Below are positions 1-4,974 of a stretch of DNA of 5,096 nt, one piece after another. How positions within the stretch are numbered: position 1 is the stretch's first letter; the number at the start of each line of letters is the position of its first letter. Made by a program: the position numbers and the translations under genes. Origin of the DNA: Candidatus Desantisiibacteriota bacterium (lineage in GTDB: Bacteria > JACRDZ01); contig JACQWU010000055.1 of the NCBI GenBank assembly GCA_016209155.1, forward strand, positions 1 through 5,096, read 5' to 3'. A model generated the notes under the pieces. The model did not search any database. It saw only the letters and a program-made list of their open reading frames with translations, and was not told the DNA's origin.

Positions 1-653
1 AAAATAATAATAAGCATTTAGTCTATCGCAATAGCATTTACGAGGACAATTCGCGAAGAACAAAAATAATTGATAAATATGTATCAAGTTATGATGGAGA
101 TAACTGGGGATTAAAAGATATAAGTGATTCAACATATCGTCTTTCTTCACTTGAATTGAATGATAACGACCAGCCCTGCTTTATTGCCGGCAATAATAAT
201 TTCAAGCTATATTTGCATACCCTGAAAGAAGAAGGATGGAAAAAAGAGTATATAAGGGATATTGGTTATTCAGAAGGAATAGATATGTCTTTCAGGTTAT
301 ACAATGATCTCCCTGCATTTTTAATTCCTCTATATAAATTAAATTGGGATTCTTACTATGGATGGTATTATGAACTTGGTCTGGATTATTGCGCGAAAAT
401 TTTTATAAAACTTAAAATAAGAGAGCAACTGGGACAAACTATAATTTTTAATGTTCTGACAGAAATGCCGAAAGGCATTGAAATAAAAAAATATTTATGG
501 AATTTTGAAGGCACTCGCGGTACACAGCTTATCACAACCGAACCTTATGCCAGTTATACCTATATAAAATCTGCTATATATAAAGCGCGTGTAATTGCTG
601 TTATGGAAGATGATACAAGAATTGCTGCTTTCATAGATGTGAATGTACAGTAA
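1..653 (+). CDS. Exported beta-propeller-like repeat protein with C-terminal PKD-like domain (5' end outside window)
   Basis: The frame is open from position 3 to the TAA at 651-653, so this is the last 216 residues of a longer gene. The TTG at 156 is only an internal codon: the reading frame upstream of it is coherent protein. The first ~140 residues hold repeats of the type 'S-hydrophobic-L-x3-D-x-P-x-hydrophobic', each followed by aromatic strands ending in 'GW/NW'. Examples are SSLELNDNDQPCFIAG, then LHTLKEEGWKKEYI, then MSFRLYNDLPAFLI. This resembles the BNR/sialidase-like propeller repeats found in many secreted bacterial proteins. The last ~75 residues (from GQTIIFNV through YLWNF, SYTY and VIAVMEDD to the C-terminus) follow the PKD/Ig-like strand pattern. 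No catalytic residues are visible, and a binding or adhesive role outside the cytoplasm is inference. The gene is followed after 17 bp by a lipoprotein gene on the same strand. It shows no frameshift inside the window. Confidence 0.8.
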   Translation, partial: NNNKHLVYRNSIYEDNSRRTKIIDKYVSSYDGDNWGLKDISDSTYRLSSLELNDNDQPCFIAGNNNFKLYLHTLKEEGWKKEYIRDIGYSEGIDMSFRLYNDLPAFLIPLYKLNWDSYYGWYYELGLDYCAKIFIKLKIREQLGQTIIFNVLTEMPKGIEIKKYLWNFEGTRGTQLITTEPYASYTYIKSAIYKARVIAVMEDDTRIAAFIDVNVQ

Positions 654-670
654 TTAACAAAAGATAATAT

Positions 671-781
671 ATGAAAAAAACAAAAATATTAATTCCAATA
701 TTATTAATACTATTTTTAACAGCCTGCGGAATGAACAACAAAAATTCTCAAAATACGGAACAAGGTCAAAATTTTTATTGA
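671..781 (+). CDS. Fragment 1: lipoprotein signal peptide and start of the broken lipoprotein gene
   Basis: ATG at 671 opens a 36-codon frame ending in TGA at 779-781. The peptide has a textbook type II signal: positive n-region MKKTK, a hydrophobic stretch ILIPILLILFL, then lipobox L-T-A-C with Cys at residue 19. A Ser/Asn/Gln-rich tether follows (GMNNKNSQNTEQGQN). As it stands, translation yields only a short lipopeptide. The rest of the protein lies in the next frame, reached by removing one T from the run at 772-776. The start is 17 bp after the upstream stop, with only a loose purine stretch (aaaag) as a candidate ribosome site. Confidence 0.75.
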   Translation: MKKTKILIPILLILFLTACGMNNKNSQNTEQGQNFY

Positions 782-1187
782 TAATATATTATATTTTATC
801 ACAAATAATACCGGTTACTATAATATTGATAATATTTCTATAGGTACTCATACAATAAGTGCAACTAAAATAAACTATAAACCATATAATGATATTATTC
901 AAATAGATAAAACAGGGATAACGCATGATATTCAAATGATTTATAATAATAAACCTATTGCTTCTGCCGGACAGGATCAAAATGTTATAACAGGAAATAT
1001 TATAAAACTTGATGGAAGCGAATCTTCTGATGCTGATAATGATCCGATAACTTATTCATGGTCTTTTATATTAAAACCATCCACAAGTACCGCAGCCCTT
1101 TCAAATATATCAATAAAAAATCCTGAATTTGCTGCGGATGTTGATGTATTTATGTTTTTACTCTATCAGTTAATGATGGAATTATAA
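774..1187 (+). CDS. Fragment 2: CarboxypepD_reg-like remnant plus first part of a PKD/K319L-like domain
   Basis: This frame begins around FIDNILYF and has no convincing start of its own. TNNTGYYNIDNISIGTHTI, followed by a GY-like NYKPY, matches the second half of a carboxypeptidase-regulatory-like beta-sandwich ('T-D-x-x-G-x-Y-x-hydrophobic...G-x-Y/H-x-hydrophobic'). The first strand of that domain (typically G-x-V-x-D...) is not seen. Next comes KPIASAGQDQNVITGN, LDGSESSDADNDPITYSW and PEFAADVD, a clear PKD/K319L-like pattern. The frame then drifts into VFMFLLYQLMMEL and stops at 1185-1187, whereas the final strands of the domain are in the next frame from about 1145. Confidence 0.7.
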   Translation, partial: FIDNILYFITNNTGYYNIDNISIGTHTISATKINYKPYNDIIQIDKTGITHDIQMIYNNKPIASAGQDQNVITGNIIKLDGSESSDADNDPITYSWSFILKPSTSTAALSNISIKNPEFAADVDVFMFLLYQLMMEL

Positions 1188-1945
1188 ATAGTGATTTAGA
1201 TACTGTTAATATCGCATCAAAATATTATTCCACGGTTCCACCTCCACCAGCCAATGTGACTGCTATTTCAGGAAATGGAGAGATAACTTTAACATGGGAT
1301 AGCTGTTATGAAGCAATATCTTATGATATTTACTATGCAAAAAATTCTGGAGTATCAAAAAATAAATACGAACTTAAAATATCCGGTATTACTTCAAACC
1401 TTTATATACATAAAGGACTTACAAATGACATTACGTATTATTATATTATAATAGCAAATAATATTTATGGGCAAAGTGATAATTCAAAAGAAGTAAATGC
1501 CACACCTGCCATCCCGCCTTCGGCTCCAGCTTTTCTCAATGCTTTACCGGCTGGAGACAGTAAAATTGATTTATTCTGGCAGCCTTTAGCAGACAGCACA
1601 AAAGTTAAAGGTTACTATATCTATCGTGATGGTGTAAAAATTGATTCCACTTCAATTAATACTTATCGTGATATAAATTTAAATTCTAAAACAAAATATA
1701 ATTATTCTATTTCCGCATATGATTTTAATGGAAATGTATCACAACAAACAAATAAAGTTTCATCAACCACATTAGGAAATCCGGTATATTTAAGCGGAGA
1801 GATAACTGCTGATACTATATGGCAGGATGAATATATTATAATTATTGACAATGTTATTATTCCGGAAGATGTTAAATTAACAGTTAACCCCGAAACATTA
1901 TTGCATTTAATGGAAATTATAATATATTTGTTAAGGGAGAATTAA
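1145..1945 (+). CDS. Fragment 3: end of the PKD-like domain, two fibronectin type III domains, start of the beta-helix
   Basis: From 1145 this frame reads IYVFTLSVNDGIINSDLDTVNI, the last strands of the PKD-like domain begun in fragment 2. A proline linker (VPPPPANV) leads to FN3 domain 1: GEITLTWDS, YDIYYA, LTNDITYYYIIIAN, EVNATP. FN3 domain 2 follows: SKIDLFWQPL, VKGYYIYRDG, LNSKTKYNYSISAYD, NKVSSTT. Both carry the core Trp on strand B, the Tyr of strand C and the L...T.Y.Y.I.A pattern near strand F. The tail GEITADTIWQDEYIIIIDNVIIPEDVKLTVNPET is the usual N-cap of a right-handed beta-helix. The frame then turns to nonsense and stops at 1943-1945. The GTG at 1256 is not a believable start, because coherent protein precedes it. 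Confidence 0.75.
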   Translation, partial: CIYVFTLSVNDGIINSDLDTVNIASKYYSTVPPPPANVTAISGNGEITLTWDSCYEAISYDIYYAKNSGVSKNKYELKISGITSNLYIHKGLTNDITYYYIIIANNIYGQSDNSKEVNATPAIPPSAPAFLNALPAGDSKIDLFWQPLADSTKVKGYYIYRDGVKIDSTSINTYRDINLNSKTKYNYSISAYDFNGNVSQQTNKVSSTTLGNPVYLSGEITADTIWQDEYIIIIDNVIIPEDVKLTVNPETLLHLMEIIIYLLREN

Positions 1946-3291
1946 AAGTTTTGGGTTCTCCATTTAAAATAATTCGATTTATTAATAATAATTATCCCAA
2001 TGATAGTGATGTCAGCAGTATTATATTTGAATCTACAAGTATTGATGCTTATGCAGATAATCTTAATAATTATATAACTGTTGGAAGCGTTATTTCTTTT
2101 GCAGAATTAAGCCGCAATGTCTCTATTCAGATTGATAAGAGCTCCCCATATATTGGTGATAACTGGATACATTTCAATAAAGACACAATATTATTATGCG
2201 GGAGTTCTTCTATCATCAAAAATAATATTATCGAAGATAATTCCGGAAGCGGGATTGTGATTTATAATCAGGCTCCAAAAATAATAAAAAATATTTTACG
2301 AAGAAATAAAAGTATAAACGGAGGAGGTATTTTTGTTTCAAATTCAAACAGTTGTATTACATCCGGAAGTATTAATAATATTTTAATAGATGGGAATATT
2401 ATTGATAATAATATGGCTGAAAATGGTGCCGGAATTGCATTGTTTAATGGGCCGGCTACTATTAAGTATAATAATATCATTAACAATAAAAGTCATACTC
2501 CGGATAAAAGAGCCGCTATTTTTATTGATGGAAATAGTACCTATTCCATTACTAACAATAATATATGGGACTCATCTTTATATGAAATTTATTTAAACAA
2601 TAATGTGTCAGAAAATGTTGATGCTTCAAATAATTACTGGTACACCAATGATTCAACTATTATTGCAGAGAGAATACGGGATAAAAATGATGCGTCAATT
2701 TCAGGTTTTGTAGATTTCTCTGAATGGCTGGGTTATTATGAACAACATATAAAAACCAGTCCAAGGATTTCATTGAATGGGACAACCAAAAAACAAATTG
2801 CTGATTTCAGGATTCAAAAAGTTAATGAATATTATAATTTAAATTTATTTTCTGTAAATTATGATCCTTTAAAAGAACCGGGCAATAAGATTTACGGCTC
2901 GATAACCGATGGCGCAGATTGGATGGAGGATACTCAATATTATATATGTAATCCATATCTTTTAATGATTATTACATATCAAAATTATATTCGGCCTTTT
3001 GAATTTAGCAGTCAAGTTTCAGAAATTAAATATTTTAATAATATTATTGAAGAAATATATGATAAAGAAAGCGCACGTAGATTTTTTTTAGATTTAGAAT
3101 ATTATATGATTTATGCAGAGGCTTATGAGAGAGTTGTCGAGTTATGGATGGTTAATGCTTATGATGCCGGATATCTTTATGCTAATATCGATATTGACAA
3201 ATCTGCAAATATTAAACCATATAAAGATACTTCCACAAATATAATTAATTCTATTTATAGTAATTCAAGTTTTTATCATTATGGGCGTTAA
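1897..3291 (+). CDS. Fragment 4: right-handed parallel beta-helix and unrecognised C-terminal domain, ended by an in-frame TAA
   Basis: Starting near 1897 (IIAFNGNYNIFVKGELKVLGS), this frame continues the beta-helix cap from fragment 3 exactly where the family has 'PGTxIxFxxxxxIxVxGxLxAxG'. PbH1-type coils follow with Asn ladders: IIKNNIIEDNSGSGIVIYNQAPKI, ILIDGNIIDNN, ATIKYNNIINN, YSITNNNIW. The helix ends with NNYWYTNDSTIIAERI, then FVDFSEWL, a standard terminal coil of such repeats. About 190 residues follow (YYEQHIKTSPRISLNG onward) that I cannot assign. They include YGSITDGADWMEDTQYYICN and an acidic, Tyr-rich stretch. The TTG at 1951 is an unlikely true start. Helices of this type bind or cleave polysaccharides in some proteins, but no catalytic triad is evident here. 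Confidence 0.78.
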   Translation: MIAFNGNYNIFVKGELKVLGSPFKIIRFINNNYPNDSDVSSIIFESTSIDAYADNLNNYITVGSVISFAELSRNVSIQIDKSSPYIGDNWIHFNKDTILLCGSSSIIKNNIIEDNSGSGIVIYNQAPKIIKNILRRNKSINGGGIFVSNSNSCITSGSINNILIDGNIIDNNMAENGAGIALFNGPATIKYNNIINNKSHTPDKRAAIFIDGNSTYSITNNNIWDSSLYEIYLNNNVSENVDASNNYWYTNDSTIIAERIRDKNDASISGFVDFSEWLGYYEQHIKTSPRISLNGTTKKQIADFRIQKVNEYYNLNLFSVNYDPLKEPGNKIYGSITDGADWMEDTQYYICNPYLLMIITYQNYIRPFEFSSQVSEIKYFNNIIEEIYDKESARRFFLDLEYYMIYAEAYERVVELWMVNAYDAGYLYANIDIDKSANIKPYKDTSTNIINSIYSNSSFYHYGR

Positions 3292-3447
3292 AAAGTTAAT
3301 AATATAAGTCCATATGATGAAAATGCTTGTGTCTATATTATAGAAGATAATATTTATACATGTTTATATGTAAAATTATGGAGAACAAGACCTGTCAATA
3401 AAGATCAAAAAGAAGATTTAGCATTTATCATTAAAATAATGCCTTAA
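3292..3447 (+). CDS. Fragment 5: C-terminal 51 codons of the lipoprotein beyond the in-frame TAA
   Basis: Directly after the TAA at 3289-3291 the same frame stays open for 51 codons (KVNNISPYDENACVYIIEDN, then YTCLYVKLWRTRPVNKDQKE, then DLAFIIKIMP) to a TAA at 3445-3447. The alternating hydrophobic pattern (ACVYIIEDNIYTCLYVKLW) looks like paired beta strands. An open stretch this long is unlikely by chance in such AT-rich DNA. I therefore read the earlier TAA as a mutation or base error rather than the natural end. The alternative is that 3289-3291 is the true stop and this is fortuitous. Confidence 0.5.
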   Translation, partial: KVNNISPYDENACVYIIEDNIYTCLYVKLWRTRPVNKDQKEDLAFIIKIMP

Positions 3448-3463
3448 CACTTATATTTTTATT

Positions 3464-3478
3464 ACAAATTTCATTTGT
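3464..3478 (+). other. Short inverted repeat downstream of the lipoprotein gene
   Basis: A perfect 6-bp inverted repeat with a 3-nt loop (ACAAAT-ttc-ATTTGT) lies 16 bp after the stop at 3447. It is AT-rich and no T-run follows it on either side at the right place, so it is at best a weak terminator candidate. The 3448-3512 stretch otherwise holds nothing I can recognise. Confidence 0.25.
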
Positions 3479-3512
3479 CTGGATATATAAATAAAATCCT
3501 ATTCCTCTTTTT

Positions 3513-3731
3513 GTGCAGGCTCAGCACTATTTACTAAAAATGGGATATATATGGCGGAGAGACGGGACACAAAACGGAGGAGGCGGGATACAGAGCGGAG
3601 GAAGCGAGGCTGAAGCCTCGCACTACATGTCATACATTGTATGGCAGACGAATTATTCAAGTGCAACAGGGCATGAGCGGCAGATGTGGCAGGCGAGTTT
3701 GGAATATGTAATCCATGTATTATATAAATAA
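3513..3731 (+). CDS. Doubtful 72-residue ORF across a G+C-rich repeat patch
   Basis: I do not recognise this product. The frame is open from 3495 (after TAA 3492-3494), with GTG at 3513 and ATG at 3540 as possible starts; neither has a good Shine-Dalgarno. It reads MQAQHYLLKMGYIWRRDG, then three heptad-like units (RRDGTQN, GGGGIQS, GGSEAEA) encoded by imperfect 21-bp DNA repeats. A Trp/Tyr/His-bearing tail follows (WQTNYSSATGHERQMWQASL, then EYVIHVLYK). Base composition of the first half is far more G+C-rich than the neighbours. The last 12 bp overlap the end of the convergent acetyltransferase frame. It could be a small real gene, the tail of a decayed gene whose 5' part is lost, or a chance frame over a dispersed repeat. 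The coherent tail keeps the first two options open. Confidence 0.3.
   Translation: MQAQHYLLKMGYIWRRDGTQNGGGGIQSGGSEAEASHYMSYIVWQTNYSSATGHERQMWQASLEYVIHVLYK
3555..3617 (+). repeat. Three imperfect 21-bp tandem repeats, G+A-rich
   Basis: Units are 3555-3575, 3576-3596 and 3597-3617. Units 1 and 2 share 14 of 21 bases, and units 2 and 3 share 12 of 21, mostly the leading GGAGGA. On the + strand the block is strongly purine-rich and much higher in G+C than the surrounding DNA. The unit length is a multiple of three, so the repeat stays in frame with the overlapping ORF. Confidence 0.5.
3604..3621 (+). repeat. Perfect GC-rich hairpin (REP-like palindrome)
   Basis: GCGAGGC-TGAA-GCCTCGC is a perfect 7-bp stem with a TGAA loop, followed by ACTACA. 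Strings of the form 'GCGAGGCT..AGCCTCGC..CTACA' look like the dispersed intergenic palindromes seen in multiple copies in various bacterial genomes; that comparison is from memory. No T-run follows, so a terminator role is less likely. Confidence 0.45.
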
Positions 3732-3977
3732 CTTTTCAGCTGGTTGAATAGTTATGTTCTTAAATTCTTCAGTATTTATCCAATCCAAAGGTATAACATT
3801 ATTACCAAAAGTAAATATCTGAAGTTCTTTTGTACCTTTGCAATAAGATGATTTTAGCAGTTTATGAAATTCTTCCTTTGAGGAACATTGCCCGGATGAG
3901 AGAAACATAATACTAACCGGGGTGTGTATATTCACAGGGAACATAAAGATGCGGGAAGATATATGCTGATAAACCAA
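3720..3977 (-). CDS. C-terminal fragment of the acetyltransferase in the shifted frame
   Basis: This frame has only a TTG at 3977 as a possible start and overlaps frame A by about 65 bp. It supplies FPVNIHTPVSIMFLSSGQCS, then KEEFHKLLKSSYCKGTKELQ, ending in NITIQPAEKLFI at the TAA 3720-3722. It looks like a real helix/strand segment and is most simply the displaced tail of the upstream frame rather than its own gene. Confidence 0.55.
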   Translation of the reverse strand: MVYQHISSRIFMFPVNIHTPVSIMFLSSGQCSSKEEFHKLLKSSYCKGTKELQIFTFGNNVIPLDWINTEEFKNITIQPAEKLFI

Positions 3978-4866
3978 GTTTATATTTTGTTAGTCCATTA
4001 TTAAGAAATGCACGAGTACCGCCTATATTTATTTTTTTGTAACCTTTTTTTTGCATTTCTATAATAGTGAAATAATACGCCGCACCAATAATTCCTGCTT
4101 TTAAATATGCTTCATTTCCATTTTCAATACCAAGTCTTCTAAAAAATACACCATTATTTTTATACTCTACTATCATCCCACCCGCAGTTTCATTTTCTTT
4201 TTTAAAAATAAACAATTCAGAATTTTTACAAATTTTCATAAAATCCGAATAACTATCTATAATCGCAATATTAAGATGACGTTTTTTGATATAAGGCAAA
4301 TGCATATTATAATAAAAATTTTCAAATTGAATCTGAGATGTTGTTACTTCAAAGTTTAAATTATATTTTCGAATATGACGTTGAATATCTAAATAACCGG
4401 AACGGCGCAATTTGCGCATCAAATTCATGGGAAGCGAAATATCAATTTCCATTTCAAGCCAGGATGGTATTTTAAAAGACGGCTGTTTTTTAAATAAATA
4501 GTTTGTGAAAATATTAAATTCCACAAAAATCAGAATGCATTCAGGAAAGTTTTTACGCATAAAATTCCGGATGTTCCAAAATAGATGATAACCTATAAAT
4601 TCTTTTTTATATCCCGGAGAAAAGAATTCCTCCGCAAAATAATTATGATAAATATCATCGGATCCGGCATATATAAAAACAAATTCAATACCATTTAATT
4701 TACTTTTCCCATGGAATTTAAAAGCAGGAAGATATATTTTCTGGAATTGTCCCCAAACCCAGAAAATAGGCTTAAGAAATTTCCGGTTTTTTTCGGGAAT
4801 TCTTTGATAAAACTGTTTGAATTTTTGTTTATTATTTGAAATGAAATGCTGGTATATATTATTCAT
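3913..4866 (-). CDS. Main fragment of the acetyltransferase (residues 1-317)
   Basis: As sequenced, this is the longest intact product of the locus and contains essentially the whole GNAT core, including the GGTRAFLNNG motif. The last ~13 residues (from about PHLYVPCEYTHPG) probably come from the wrong frame. The truncated product lacks ~70 C-terminal residues, so activity is uncertain. The frame stays open upstream of the ATG to 4926 but crosses repeat-like DNA and has no other ATG, which favours the start at 4866. Confidence 0.72.
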   Translation of the reverse strand: MNNIYQHFISNNKQKFKQFYQRIPEKNRKFLKPIFWVWGQFQKIYLPAFKFHGKSKLNGIEFVFIYAGSDDIYHNYFAEEFFSPGYKKEFIGYHLFWNIRNFMRKNFPECILIFVEFNIFTNYLFKKQPSFKIPSWLEMEIDISLPMNLMRKLRRSGYLDIQRHIRKYNLNFEVTTSQIQFENFYYNMHLPYIKKRHLNIAIIDSYSDFMKICKNSELFIFKKENETAGGMIVEYKNNGVFFRRLGIENGNEAYLKAGIIGAAYYFTIIEMQKKGYKKINIGGTRAFLNNGLTKYKLGLSAYIFPHLYVPCEYTHPG

Positions 4867-4873
4867 AAATATG

Positions 4874-4893
4874 TTCGCTTTGCCCGCAATGAC
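4874..4893 (-). repeat. Dispersed-repeat-like string next to the acetyltransferase start
   Basis: On the minus strand this reads GTCATTGCGGGCAAAGCGAA, ending 7 bp before the ATG. It closely resembles the 'GTCATTGCGAGC...GAAGCGAAGCAATC' repeats scattered through many bacterial genomes (recalled, not searched). It is G+C-richer than the surrounding DNA. It is probably a fragment of such an element lying in the leader of the gene. Confidence 0.4.
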
Positions 4894-4902
4894 TGATCCC
4901 GT

Positions 4903-4920
4903 ACTTTTTGGACAGCCCCT
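4903..4920 (-). mobile_element. Possible solitary insertion-sequence end
   Basis: The minus strand reads AGGGGCTGTCCAAAAAGT. This resembles terminal inverted repeats of several IS families (ends of the type G-x-G-x-CTGTCC-x-AAAA), though I cannot assign a family. There is no transposase frame and no second end in the window, so at most this is a remnant. Confidence 0.22.
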
Positions 4921-4942
4921 TCTTCATTAAAATAATGAAGAA
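4920..4942 (-). promoter_or_regulatory. Perfect 10-bp hairpin in the leader of the acetyltransferase
   Basis: TTCTTCATTA-AAA-TAATGAAGAA is an exact 10-bp inverted repeat with a 3-nt loop, about 54 bp upstream of the ATG. No T-run follows on either strand, so it is not a canonical terminator. It could be an operator-like dyad, an RNA leader stem, or part of the mobile remnant beside it. Confidence 0.4.
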
Positions 4943-4974
4943 CCCTGCGGCAGATAGATTGGGTCAAATCAATT

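Larger units (their letters stand above)
671..3447 (+). pseudogene. Modular surface lipoprotein (CarboxypepD_reg-like, PKD, 2x FN3, beta-helix), broken by three frameshifts and one nonsense codon
   Basis: Five reading-frame pieces join into one coherent protein of about 925 residues. Order in the repaired protein: lipoprotein signal peptide 1-18 with lipidated Cys19; partial carboxypeptidase-regulatory-like domain ~35-80; PKD/K319L-like domain ~92-180; FN3 domains ~190-280 and ~282-367; right-handed parallel beta-helix ~373-686; unrecognised C-terminal domain ~687-925. Each frame change falls inside a recognisable domain, and one base restores the family pattern each time: remove one T from the T5 run at 772-776, add one G near 1146, add one A near 1896. 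An in-frame TAA at 3289-3291 is followed by 51 further codons of plausible protein up to the TAA at 3445-3447. Gly follows the lipobox Cys rather than Asp, compatible with outer-membrane sorting. The upstream Shine-Dalgarno is weak. The role is probably cell-surface binding (inference). The lesions may be real decay or assembly error. Confidence 0.82.
3720..4866 (-). pseudogene. GNAT/FemAB-like (BioF2-type, Acetyltransf_6) acyltransferase, frameshifted near its 3' end
   Basis: The repaired protein is about 381 residues. Frame A (4866 down to 3913) gives residues 1-317. Frame B (about 3977 down to 3720) gives the last ~70. The N-terminal part (QRIPEKNRKFLKPIF, LPAFKFHGKSKLNGIEFVFI) leads to a central motif IPSWLEMEIDISLP (133-146). 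A basic 'LRRSGYLDIQRHIRKYNLNFEV' stretch, YYNMHLPYIKKRH (185-197) and SELFIFKKENETAGGMIVEY (216-235) follow, then the C-terminal GNAT signature YKKINIGGTRAFLNNGLTKY (276-295). These match FemAB-like/BioF2-type N-acyltransferases, which commonly act in cell-envelope or polysaccharide modification; the substrate here is unknown. After KYKLGLSAYIF, frame A ends in PHLYVPCEYTHPG-stop, while frame B supplies VNIHTPVSIMFLSSG. Dropping one C from the CCC at about 3939-3941 would give YVPVNIHTP. The start at ATG 4864-4866 has no strong Shine-Dalgarno. The gene is convergent with the + strand genes. Confidence 0.75.

Noticed and set aside
789-980. Minus-strand 63-codon ORF
   Set aside because: Opposite the CarboxypepD_reg/PKD coding region; Ile/Tyr-rich shadow with no domain pattern.
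772-1900. Programmed ribosomal frameshifting as the explanation for the frame changes
   Set aside because: The shifts go in both directions at three sites, with no conserved slippery heptamer plus downstream structure. Random indels or base errors are simpler.
2268-2486. Minus-strand 72-codon hydrophobic ORF
   Set aside because: Antisense shadow of the beta-helix repeats; its hydrophobicity comes from complementing Asn/Ile-rich codons.
2390-2596. Plus-strand 68-codon ORF in another frame
   Set aside because: Overlaps clear beta-helix coding in the main frame; Ile/Leu-rich out-of-frame reading.
3464-3478. Rho-independent terminator after the lipoprotein gene
   Set aside because: AT-only-type short stem with no following T-run; kept only as a low-confidence inverted repeat.
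3555-3617. CRISPR array or diversity-generating retroelement
   Set aside because: Only three imperfect contiguous 21-bp units without spacers, no cas genes, no reverse transcriptase and no template/variable repeat pair.
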